This document shows, in pieces, positions 46,408 to 56,264 of a stretch of 64,000 bases of DNA. Made by a program: the position numbers and the translations under genes. Where the stretch lies: assembly GCF_945859685.1 (NCBI RefSeq), contig NC_079147.1:261816572-261880571 (forward strand), read 5' to 3'. Origin of the DNA: Eupeodes corollae. Taxonomy: Eukaryota; Arthropoda; Insecta; Diptera; Syrphidae. Position 1 is the stretch's first letter; every line of letters starts with the position of its first letter. Under the pieces are notes generated by a model. The model was not told where the DNA came from. It did no database searches and saw only the letters and a program-made list of their open reading frames with translations.

Positions 46408-48645
46408 TGTGTGGACCACTTTGCAAAAAAAAAAAGGAAGAGGAACAAAACAAACATTTATTCAATAAATAGAACGCGAACTAATCGAATTGCAAAATTA
46501 ATAACTGCTGAACGCATTCATCGATATCGATTGTAATTTATCGATTCTCGTTTTAGAAACTTGGCAAGTTCCCAGAAGGCCAAGGTGGCCATTTTGATTT
46601 CCGCTAAGCAGAAATTCTGCCCTTTCGCTTACCAACCTTCAGACAGAGAGGTCAGCCCTAACTTAATTAAAGAAAAAAAAGAAAAAAATTGTTGTTATTA
46701 GTTTAATTAAATTTTTTTTACAACTAAAGAATAGAAAAGAAAATAAAAATAAAATAAAACGTAAAAAGAAAGAAAAATATCAACAAATAATAATAAGGTG
46801 ATAAAGACAAAGAAAGGCTCCAGAGGAAATACACTCGCTGCCAAAAACGTCTTACGGCTGGAACAGGGGCAATCACCTGTTATCCCTCCACACATCCATC
46901 CATTCGGACGCCTAGAGGCTGAAACAGGTGCAACCACCTGTCTTCCATCCAGTCATTTTTCTAACCGTGACGTCTTCGATCCCGAAAAAAACACCGTGGA
47001 GGTGACAAACCGAGAAAAAATATGTATAGCAGACATAAACGAAGAAAAGTTTATGTAAAATCAAACTTTATTTTGTTATCAATTAAAACGCAATAATTAT
47101 ATGTGTATATAAAAAATTTGTATCACAGAATTAACAAAAACAAACGAGAAAACTAATAAAACAAAAAAAAGTACATATATAAAAAAAAAGGAAAAAAAAA
47201 AATAATGAATAGATAAATATGTACCCTAATGAAAAATTCTTTTACATTCATGCAATCACACATTAATTCAATTCATATAATCTCACATTCATAATTCAAA
47301 ACATTCACACATACAAAAATTATTGCATTTAGATTCATGCATTGACTAAATTTTATCGTTAATTATTATATTTGCTATTTTTTTTTATTACTAAATATTA
47401 AAAATCTAAACGTCACACATACATATACTTAATCATTCACAAAATTAAACATATACACTTTCATACGTCCAAACAGTTACACATTTAAACTTGCATGCAT
47501 TACACACTACAAATTTCCATTACACTCACTTTAAAATTCAAATTTATATGACATAAACAAAACATACAACTTATACAACACAACAAAGCTGCTGTGCACA
47601 ACATCTTTACTGTGGGGTAAGTCCAAAAGAAAATTTGGTTTTGTATATATGTATATATATTAAATATTATATAAACATGATCTTACAATAATCACATAAA
47701 TACATAAAATCATAAAAGTGACAAATGAGAAATAGTTAAGTATTGAGTAAATTTTTTTTCAATGAGTGACAAGTGTTCACAAACTAACTAGCTCGAATCA
47801 TAGGGTAAAAGAACATATGATTAAATTTTGTGAATTTGTTTTTAATTTATTGAATGGTTTTATTATATATATTTCTTTTATTTAAAATTTTTTTGAAACG
47901 TTGAAAAACAATTTAATTTTTTTTAAATTCTAATAATGATCAATATGATTATGGAATCAACATAGATTTATCATTATAATTATCAAAGCGCATTGTATAA
48001 AATAGATATCACTACCTAAATAAAAAATTACTTATTATAACGTACAGCAAATCAGTATGTTCTCATTTTCATTTTCATTTTTGTTTGAAAGGTAAATCGC
48101 TCAAATGATGAGCTATTGAGTTTCTTTTTATTTGAGTGCGTGGGGAAGAAAAGGAAGGGATGATGGGGAAGAGGAATATTGTAGTTTAAATTTTAAACTT
48201 CATCTTAGATCAGGGGTCATTGAACTGAAATCATTGAGTGACTCAATGGCCATGGAGTCTCATTATAATGTAGACGGAGGGAGGGTTATACTCAGGCACC
48301 TGTTACCACCTAGGGTTGCCAACACAAATTTCTAAGAACTATTAATATCTAGCGCGAAAACTACGTCATAAGATTTTTATTTAACACCCTTTATGTTATT
48401 TCGGCATGAAAAAAAATGTACGGCGGTTCGATAACAGGTACAAGTACCCACCCCACCGACGAGCTACCAATGGCGGTGCAAGCATGCCGAACCGTACCTT
48501 GTTGATCGAACACCTCACCCAACATTCCGCATATCATCCAGGGAATCCTGTGGTCTTGGATGTTTTGATAGGAAAAAGGCAGACCATCGCTGGTTGTTGG
48601 ATGAGATTAGACTTCATCAATTTATTTGATGGGGTTTCCGTTACA
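46408..48645 (+). repeat. 3' LTR (2,238 bp)
   Basis: It pairs with 38,006-40,248; same termini TGTGTGGACC and CCGTTACA. Near its start the A-run is followed by GGAAGAGGAA, a purine tract of about 20 bases beginning 18 bases inside the LTR. It lacks the ~29-base segment found in the 5' LTR and has scattered substitutions, so the two LTRs are no longer identical. Confidence 0.95.
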
Positions 48646-48649
48646 GTTG
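48646..48649. repeat. Target-site duplication GTTG, right copy
   Basis: It matches 38,002-38,005 and directly follows the CA end of the 3' LTR. The host LINE reading frame resumes here. Confidence 0.9.
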
Positions 48650-49257
48650 ATCATCACGGGCAGCAATTAACATCCAAAAAAGTACTATAGTACCTAAGTA
48701 TCTGGTTAGATCAGTATTTATATTTCGACTCACATACAAGTGCTGCTCTGACCAGGGCCAGAAGAGCCTTCGTTCTGACCAAACGACTTTTTCACCGCAG
48801 TCGGCTTGACCCCAGAGAAAAGTTATTTTGCTACATTGCCCACATACTGCCGATGATCGTTTATGGTTGTCTTGTGTGGTTCAACGTTGCCCCTTTCCAG
48901 ATGAAGAAGTTTCGGGTATTCGAGCGGCAGTGTTTACGATGCTGTACCGGCTTGCATCGAACAGCTGAATCTTCTTTTGCTTATAACTTTTCCAAAGAGG
49001 TTCTATAGAACGGGGCTCGAATTAATATATTTGACAATTTCGTGTTAAACCTCGTTCGAGGTCATATACTGCAAGAGCTAAGTCTTCGACCAACAATCCA
49101 GGACGTTTCATTCCTTCAGTTCAGTAGAGTTGTGTACGATCGGGACCGAATTGATAAGTTGAAGCAGGAAAACCAGTTTTGAAGGCTTCAATCGGCACTT
49201 GATAGTGGGTAATCAGGATGGGGTTTTAACCCCATCCTGACGTTTCTGTTTTATAGA
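48650..49257 (+). mobile_element. Non-LTR retrotransposon relic, part 2 (right of the LTR insertion)
   Basis: It continues the frame broken at 38,001: DHHGQQLTSKKV, then after a stop YLSIWLDQYLYFDSHI near 48,700 (thumb motif, normally YLG..LD). Then come RARRAFVLTKRLFHRSRLDP and VYGCLVWFN (near 48,860) and KFRVFERQCLRCCTGLHRTA, ending about 49,257. These are the RT thumb and C-terminal segments of a LINE. Stops and small indels are present. Together with 36,816-38,001 it forms one 1.8-kb 5'-truncated LINE. Confidence 0.8.
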
Positions 49258-49308
49258 TTAAGGGTAGAATGGTGGATTAAGATTAAGGGTAGAATGGTGG
49301 ACTAGTCC
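49257..49308 (+). repeat. Two copies of a ~26-bp unit (AGGGTAGAATGGTGGATTAA...)
   Basis: AAGGGTAGAATGGTGGA occurs twice, 26 bases apart, at the boundary between the LINE 3' end and the SINE fragment. It may be the LINE 3' tail repeat or a duplication made on insertion. Confidence 0.65.
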
Positions 49309-49495
49309 AACTTTCATGCCAGAAGTCTTGGGTTTCTGTGCCATCTAAAGTATATTTTACGGGTACTGTCTGCAAATCCTCCAAAAGTAGTTCTTATCAT
49401 AAAAAGTGCTTTATCAAACTAGCCGTTCGGATTCGGCTTAAAACTGAAGGTCCCCTTCATTCCTGACAACATTACCCGCACACATAAATAATATA
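49293..49495 (+). mobile_element. SINE fragment
   Basis: It starts at ATGGTGGACT, lacking the first ~10 bases of the head. It includes GTCTTGGGTTTCTGTGCC (damaged B box) and the body CTAGCCGTTCGGATTCGGCT. It ends after CCCGCACACA with an ATAAATAA-rich tail. It is missing the last ~100 bases of the full-length SINE. It is aligned by eye with 16,802-17,111. Confidence 0.8.
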
Positions 49496-50200
49496 AATAA
49501 AGATACAAGAAAAATGCAATGCTTCACACAATTGGTAGAATGTTTTATTCACAAATGAAGTGTTGGTAAAATCAAAGACAATACATTAATAAATTTTGTC
49601 CACTTGCAATATGATCATTGTCAAGACATCGATTAAAATTTTATACCATCATCAAATAAAACTGCGAAATTTACCTGAGCTTGTTTTTCCAGCTTAAAAA
49701 AATATATATTAGGAATAGCAGTTAAAAAGGATTAAGTATTTAATTAAAAAAATTCTAGGAACATATTCTTTTATACCAATTCTTTTTAAATAACGTAGTT
49801 AGTATTTTCTTTTAATATTTTCTCGGATACAATATTTTTAACTACCCACATCCTCCTTTAAGTTAAAAGACGTTAGAAAAAATTACATTCCGAATGTTCC
49901 GAAAATGAGCCTCTTTAACTCCGAATAAGAAACATTTTTGCACAGAGATTTCTTCTTCTTAAGTTAAAATACACACGATCAAATGAAAAGAGTGCAAAAT
50001 GATCGCTTCCTAAGAGAAAACGAATTACAAAAATTCAAGATCTTTTCTCACGAACTCACGATTTCTGTTCAAATATTCTCACATCGGTGCAGCCAGCGGC
50101 GTCACAGTCAATGGCAGTTGTTGATAGATTATTATACTCAACTCACATATTTTGTTTTTATATCAAATGCACATGTACATAAAATGATGATAAAAACAAT
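49496..50200. other. No gene recognised
   Basis: AT-rich DNA following the SINE tail; no motif or frame of note. Confidence 0.4.
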
Positions 50201-52639
50201 CAATATTTATCTACCATCATCTCTGCTAACAAAGTGAGCAAGAGATGCTAAAAGCTTACTCTTTACTTTACTTAATGCAATGCAACACTCTTTGATCCCC
50301 AACTCTGACCGTTTGTACGAGTATAAGTCTGTTATTCTTATTGTGGTTGATGTCCGCGTGTATCTATGGCTTGTGGTCTTGGTCGTTGTCGTCGCTTTGC
50401 GTCGTCTATGCGTCGCGTCAATGTTGTAAATATCAAACAACAAGTCACCTTTTTCTCTCTTTGCAAGATTGGCGTTTATTTGTTTTTGTTTACCTTTGCT
50501 ACCCTTTTCCGTTTACTTAAAAGTTGAATCATAAATAAAAGGGGGTTTATGGGATGAAAGGGGGTGCAATATTGAAGAGGGGAGGGGTCAGAGGGGGCAA
50601 AAGAGCAATTGTTGATATTGATGTCCGTGTTCAAACATCCAACCGATCGATGATGGGGCGATGAGTGAGAACCATAACAAAAGATATTCTCACACAAGAT
50701 TTTGTTGCAAAAGAAAGATACACAAAAATGCAGATACAAGACCACAAAGGCACAGAGACTACGACCGACGGACGAGAACGACGCGATATGAGGCGATGAT
50801 GGGCATAGGACATGAGAATGTTGAATAGCGAAGGAGTCACCCCGAAGTTCGACCAATATGAATCCAAACCAAAAAAGAAACCATCTTTTGCAGTTTAGAA
50901 CTCAACAACATCGAACTGCAAAATAAAAGCAAAACAAGAGAAGCTACAAGATCCAAAAATGAAGAAAACAACAACAGCAACAACAACAAATAAGAAAAAC
51001 GATCTTAGGGGGGCTCTGGAGCTGATGGTGATGTTCGCAAACACAAAGTTCAAACCGAATGGCACTACAAACAGACTACACCACCATCACCATCACCAGC
51101 CAAACCAACCCAACAACGCTATTTCATGTTGCATCTCTTAGATTGTTCCTACCTATACCGCTCGTAACTTTTGCCTAAGTACGATCGGTGCTTTTTTGTT
51201 TTCGTTCGTTTAACTTATTTTCATTAAACCACGATCACACTGAAAAACGAGACGACTCCAACAACGACGATGGGCGACTTCGAAGACTCCGACGACTCCA
51301 ACACGATACGACGACTACGACGACGACAACAACATCATAACAGCCGGTGATCGGGGCACTAAGGCAGCAGAGGCATAGCAAAACGCGACTACAGCAACAG
51401 CAAAAGCAACAGCTTGGACTTGGACTCCTCCGCCAAATGGTTTTCAGTAAAAAAGCGATCGTCACTTATGTAGGTTGCCCATTTCGTGTGTCGTTGTCGA
51501 CAAGAAGTTCTATGTGCTCTGTGTTCTTCACTTCTTCTTCTTATTGATGCATTCATACAAAGTTTTTGAAGAAACTCAAGCTTGACCCGGCTTTTTGTTC
51601 GCGTTTATAATTTTGTTGCCAAAAAATACAACCTCGTTATACCTTCGACATTGACACTGAAGTTGTGATCAATCTTCAACGATGAAGTTTGCTATTGGAC
51701 ATTGATGTGAGTGTTGGGTGGTTTTTGTAACGCGGCTAAACATGTGAATATTTTGGGTGTTTTATGCTTCGTTGTTAATATCGGTTAACGTTTTTTTTTT
51801 AAGTTTTTAATTGTGGACTTTATCGTCGAGAATCTATAATTAAATTGAATTAAATCGGTGAAGAATCTATTAAGTTATAAGTAAAAGATACAAAAGTATC
51901 TTTAAGTAAATATCTCGAAAGCCCCCTAGTGAATTTGTATCTTATCAATGAAATATGATTTTTTAAAGAATGTTTCTTGATATTTTCCAATAACCATTGT
52001 TCAAATATTTACCTATAGTGAAATATGTACATATATCTTTGCAATGAAAAACCATAGCACACTCTGATGATTCAGAACTATAAGAACACTCTCTGTTCTG
52101 ATGTGATGGACTTTGTGCACATTTTATTTCTTTTTGCTTTCGTTTGGAACACGGCTCGTTGTTGGTTGTTGGACTTATTACTGTCTTGAGTCTGCTGTTG
52201 GTTTTGGTTTTGGTTTTGCTGGTGCTGCTGCAGAATTGGTTTTCTTTTGTTATCCGCATGTACCTTAAAGTTAAAGAGAAGAACATACAACAACAACAAC
52301 AATAAAATTATAAAAGAATTTATATATTGGACATTGGATATTATACCACAAAAGTACCAACCGTCTTAAACCTATATCTATACCAATACATTGCCCTCCG
52401 CATTCTCGTCGTCCTCCACAGTCCACCGTCCATCGTCCATCGTTCGTCGCTCGTCGTCTTCGTCTTGGACATTGTCATTGTTCATCCCTCGTTCGGTTTA
52501 GTTTTTTGGGCTCGTCTATATAATTCAAGCTTATTTTTTATTTCTACAACCGCAAAGTACGTGAAAGGATTTAATTTGTTTTTCGTTTAAAATTTTGTTC
52601 TTATTTTTTGTTTTGTTGGAAAAATCATCAATACATCAA
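50201..52639. other. Mixed-composition, repeat-free DNA; possible promoter or 5' region of a host gene
   Basis: This block lacks recognisable transposons. It has many short host-like simple repeats: CGACGACGAC near 51,300, CACCATCACCATCACC near 51,080, CAACAACAACAA near 52,290, and CGTCCATCGTTCGTCGCTCG near 52,430. It is less AT-biased than the surroundings. Such composition is common around transcription starts and long 5' leaders of fly genes. The short open frames on both strands follow the microsatellites and are not convincing. No start site can be fixed. Confidence 0.3.
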
Positions 52640-52679
52640 TGTACCGTATGAGGATTTCGTCACTAAATATCAAGTCAGG
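52640..52679 (+). CDS. Candidate short first coding exon (unproven)
   Basis: ATG at 52,640 in a good fly start context (CATCAATG), 13 codons (MYRMRISSLNIKS). A splice-donor-like CAG/GTATGA at 52,677-52,685 follows, leaving phase 1. It follows the mixed-composition block that looks like a 5' leader. If joined to an acceptor after TTTTGTTCTCGAG at 63,065, the frame would continue into the candidate exon there. The evidence is short motifs only, so chance is a real possibility. Confidence 0.2.
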
Positions 52680-53622
52680 TATGATTTATATATATTTTTT
52701 CTCAATAATATTAAATTATTTAAGCCACCTTCAAAAATTTGTTTATTCATTTAATTTTTGAGGTAATTTTTAATTTTGTTTAAGCTAAATGAGTAAGCTT
52801 TATATGGGCAGGGTATTTGTAAGCATCAGATAAAAATTGAATAAGTGACTTAAAATCAATTTGCGGTCAATGATGGATTTTCAAGACGATGAGTGTGTGT
52901 CACTTATGAAGTGACATAATTTCCGATGTAAATAAAGCAGAAACAAAAATATAAAATAAATAAAAAAAAAGTGGTTGAAGTGGTTCCATTAAGTCAAGTT
53001 TATTAACTTGAGTCATTGAAAAGACACACCGCAATTTTTATTTATATTTATTTTTGGTTGGACACTTTGTTACGTTTTTTTAATCGTCTTATTATTTAAA
53101 AAGCACAAAAATTATATTTATTTTTGGTTCATTTAGCAAAAACAAAATATAAGTTTTGTTTTTTAAATACTAAAATGAATTGCTGCTATAGTAGAAAAAT
53201 AATATTAAGGGAATTATTGAATTTTGTTTACAGTTTTTTGTGTAGATTAAGTTTTTTTTAGTAATTTATACACGTAAATTAAATTAAATTAAATTGTTTA
53301 ACGTAAGATACTTTTGATTAAATATACATACAACACAAACAAAAGGTTTTAATAAAATTCATATTGTTATCTTTTTTTTAAGTATTTCTTGACATTAAAT
53401 TGTAAATTGTAAAGGAAGGAACTTACATCATAATTTAATTGAAACAATAAAACAATTTAAGCCCAAAAAGTCAGAAAAAAACAATTTTGTATGCCAATTT
53501 TATAGAAATTACTTATTTTTGGTTGGGCTGTTGGAAAAAAACAATCTTCTGGATATTTAACTTGTAAGAATCAAAAACGAATTTGAAAGCTAAATACGGT
53601 AGAGATTTGAAATTTGCCATAA
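52680..53622. other. No gene recognised
   Basis: AT-rich, intron-like DNA with no recognisable repeat up to the transposon at 53,623. Confidence 0.4.
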
Positions 53623-53655
53623 CGTCGCCCTAATATTGGGTTGCCGTAAGCGCCA
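53623..53655 (+). repeat. Left terminal inverted repeat, 33 bp
   Basis: It begins CGTCGCCCTAATATTGGG and continues TTGCCGTAAGCGCCA. Its reverse complement matches 55,555-55,587 at 32 of 33 positions. Confidence 0.93.
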
Positions 53656-54249
53656 TTTTAATGTTTCTGGGAAATCGCATTTGAAGTTTTGACAGCCTAT
53701 TGCTCGAAAACCAACCGCTGGGATTTTTTCATTTTTTGTCAAGATATTCATACGGATATCTTCTTTCAGAAAATGTAAAGAATTATTCTACAATGCCTTT
53801 AGTTTTCAAAATATTTAAAATTTATTACAAAATGAGTTTGCCGTATACGCCACTGAAATCAATATTTTCTTTTACTCATACACGTACGTCAAAAATTGTG
53901 CACTTACGGCATTCCAATAATAAATTATTAAAAATGTGTTTATTGAAAATCATGAAATATAACAAAAAATATATTTATTTAGTAATTCATAAAGTAAAAA
54001 ACTACAAAGTTTTTAACTATTTATTTGTTTGTATACAGCAAAATTACAGTTATTGTTTTGCACACAGTCTTGGGTTACTAAAATATGACAAAATATGTAC
54101 TTCTTGTCCTCTGATGATATAAAAGTATACAAACTTTTTATATCATTAATTTTTTTCCTTTGATATAGTTTTTGTTCTCTGAATGGTATTAAAATTTTGA
54201 TTATATAAGTTCTTCGGTGTTCCTAGAGTAGTTTTAGTAGGTTTTTTAA

Positions 54250-55342
54250 TTAATGAAATCGATTTATAATGTACAGTACATCTCTAGCATTTGTTCTAAA
54301 AGATTGTTGAAACAAGTAAGGATCCTCATACTTAATAAATTTTATTTTAGAAAAAGGCATAGTTGCAAAATTTAAGAGACTTCCTTTGGCAGAGTACGCT
54401 TTGAAATCTGATGGTTGCATCTGAATTAATTTCAGGTTTACCTTTTCGTAGCGTATGTTCTTAAGTTGCCTGAGAAGTGCTAATAGACTACTCGTATGTA
54501 TCTCAATGTTCTTAAGATGCTTATTTATTGCACTATGAACAGAGTCAACTTCCTGTATGAGTGAGTGTCCAGGCACAGAAAATGTTTGTAATATCATTTT
54601 CAGTTTAGGTGACTTGTGAAGAAACGTATTTAAAGCTGTTGACATTATCTTGTTTTTATTTTGTGGGACACAAGAATCACTCCATAATGTCAAAATTTCC
54701 ACATGAGGATGATCTGCCAAGACGTTCTGTAATATTTTAATCAGAGCTCAGAGCACTGGCTATATCGTCACCAGAGCGACCACTATGTATGTACTTCACT
54801 CCAAATAGCGCAGTAAGTCCGTAAGTTACTTTTGGTTTTTTGTAGGCGGGGCAAACTGTTGCTGTTAAATTAAAAACACTTAGTTTTCGTTTGTAATAAA
54901 ATGAGGAAGAGTGTCCTTTATGAAGAGAAAACACGCTCTGAAGGTCAAAACAAATTATCAAGTTTTTTGGCTCCAAGTTGTTTCTGTTTAAATCTCTTTC
55001 GGTCTTCATAAATATTTTGTCATCTTTATGCTCATTAAACTCTGCAATTTCATTACGTGTAGGATTTTGTTTAGCTTTAAAAGCCAAACACCGATCGCAT
55101 TGGTCTTTTTTTGGCTTGTAAAAAGACAAGTTTAATGCATTGTTGAACTCCTTGTGGTATATGCAATCTTTGACAGGGTCATTCGTAGACTCCTTATACA
55201 AGGAGTACATCTTTGTGATATTTAAATTAGGCTCCGAATATTTTCTATCTGAGCTCTCTCTACAATAATAGGAATCTACTGTTTTTTGATGGCGTGCGTT
55301 GCAGGACAATAAGACGTACGTCAAAACAATTCTTAAAAACAA
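54250..55342 (-). pseudogene. Uncharacterised arthropod family protein (DUF7869-like, candidate transposase), frameshifted
   Basis: Two open segments in different frames: 54,737-55,342 (201 codons) and 54,250-54,720 (156 codons; LADHPHVEILTLWSDSC at its start). The first has VDSYYCRE, NITKMYSLYKE, KPKKDQCDRC (CxxC), then LIICFDLQSVFSL and SFYYKRKLSVFNLT. The second has LWSDSCVPQNKNKIMS and SVPGHSLIQEVDSVHS. This motif series marks a large arthropod family of unknown function, I believe the one labelled DUF7869. D133 (FDLQ) in the first segment, and D15 (WSDSC) and E57 (LIQEVDS) in the second, are acidic residues in the conserved motifs and could form a DDE-type site; that is inference. A tandem 7-bp duplication at 54,741-54,754 breaks the frame. 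The usual longer N-terminus is absent, and no ATG precedes the conserved part. Confidence 0.75.
54741..54754. repeat. 7-bp tandem duplication TCAGAGC x2 that breaks the frame
   Basis: TCAGAGC occurs twice in a row. One extra copy explains exactly the shift between the two open segments of the transposon gene. The simplest reading is that it is the disabling mutation. Confidence 0.8.
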
Positions 55343-55554
55343 ATCTACTTAAATTGTATGGAAAATTTGACGTAAATGCCGGATTTTGGCGCTTACGTCC
55401 AAACAATACGTGAACTTTTTGAATTGGGTGGATATACGGTAAAACCATTCTGTATATCTTTGTAATGGAAAGAGATAGAGCAAAGCGGATACAAGATTTG
55501 GAAAGAGCTACCCCGAAAACATAGAACCGCATACCAAACTCAAAAAGTGAATTT

Positions 55555-55587
55555 TGGCGTTTACGGCAACCCAATATTAGGGCGACG
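55555..55587 (-). repeat. Right terminal inverted repeat, 33 bp
   Basis: It reads TGGCGTTTACGGCAACCC and continues AATATTAGGGCGACG on the + strand, pairing with 53,623-53,655 with one mismatch. Confidence 0.93.
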
Positions 55588-55694
55588 AAGCTGATGATAA
55601 AAGACAACAAAAATATGCTTTATCTTAGAAACGTAGTATCTACTTTTCTTCTTACAAAGGAGTTTGCAATCCTCAATTGGAATTTCATCTTATA

Positions 55695-55765
55695 ATAATG
55701 ATGGTTGGACTCTCAGGCCAGAGGTCTTGGATTCGATTTCTGTCTCCTTCCTTAATTTCTTAAGA
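55695..55765 (+). mobile_element. SINE head fragment
   Basis: ATGATGGTTGGACTCTCAGG and AGGTCTTGGATTCGATTTCT match the tRNA-like head (A box to B box) of the SINE at 16,802. The body is missing. It follows the TIR transposon by about 110 bases. Confidence 0.6.
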
Positions 55766-56264
55766 AATAGGTTTTTGAAACATACATACCTCTAAAAAAT
55801 GTAACAAAAAAATATAATACGGTTTCTTAAGGGCTAGAATTGAGCAAAACATAGTTATTAACAATAAATTGATAAGGATTTTGACCTGTATAAGACTATA
55901 TTTTTTAGATACGCAGTTCAAATCATTTTGAAATTGCAGTTTTCGGGAATTCTCATAAGTTTTGAAATCACTTAAATATCTTTATGTAACTTTAGTTTTG
56001 GACAAATCTGAAATTGTATGCTCTCATGGTTTTGAAAAATACATTTTACAGTTATTTTTTGGATTTTAACAATACGCTAAAATTTTGAAATAACAATTTA
56101 CATCTTAATTTGTATATTTTTCAATCTATGTATTTGAAAAACTTTTTGTAAAAATCTCGTTCATGCAAGCGAGAGAGGTAATGCCAAACAACTATTAAAG
56201 ATTTTTTGAAAAGTCAATAAGTATCGAAAACAATGATTTTAATTAGAAAAATCATAAAAATCCG
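55766..56264. repeat. AT-rich old repeat, related in part to 22.0 kb
   Basis: Segments such as TTATTAACAATAAATTGATA resemble pieces of 21.9-22.1 kb. It is too decayed to classify; no coding content. Confidence 0.35.

Larger units (their letters stand above)
38006..48645 (+). mobile_element. Complete Ty3/gypsy-type LTR retrotransposon (Osvaldo/Ulysses-like)
   Basis: A 10,640-bp element: 5' LTR, tRNA-Lys primer site, a ~1.05-kb leader, gag, pol overlapping gag in the -1 frame, a 156-bp spacer and 3' LTR. Pol order is protease, reverse transcriptase, RNase H, integrase, which defines the Ty3/gypsy group. Long LTRs (2.24 kb), tRNA-Lys priming and a second knuckle lacking its histidine fit the Osvaldo/Ulysses lineage described from Drosophila; this placement is inferred. 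There is no env frame, so it should move only inside cells. Both main frames are uninterrupted, so the copy may be functional, although its LTRs have diverged by a few percent. It sits inside a dead LINE. Confidence 0.95.
53623..55587 (-). mobile_element. TIR DNA transposon carrying an uncharacterised-family gene
   Basis: 33-bp terminal inverted repeats (53,623-53,655 and 55,555-55,587) begin CGTCGCCCTAATATTGGG and differ at one position. Inside, further inverted words recur near both ends: ACGTACGTCAAAA at about 53,884 and 55,310, and GCCGTATACGCCA at about 53,840 against TGGCGCTTACGTCC near 55,388. The 1,965-bp element holds one minus-strand gene (55,342-54,250) and no other coding region. 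The target duplication is unclear: flanks are ...CATAA and AAGCT..., compatible with AA, or CG if the first bases are trimmed. The gene family and TIR set do not match any superfamily I recognise, so class is open. It may be an internally shortened copy. Confidence 0.8.

Noticed and set aside
46252..48645. Possible env gene after pol
   Set aside because: Only 156 bases separate the pol stop from the 3' LTR, and the LTR has no long frame.
51235..51465. Minus-strand frame with CCFCCCCSRVLLCLCC and poly-valine
   Set aside because: Produced by CAG/CGA triplet repeats; no domain and no start or splice support.
53700..54122. 140-codon + strand frame inside the TIR transposon
   Set aside because: No ATG at its start, AT-driven composition, opposite strand to the real gene; likely chance.
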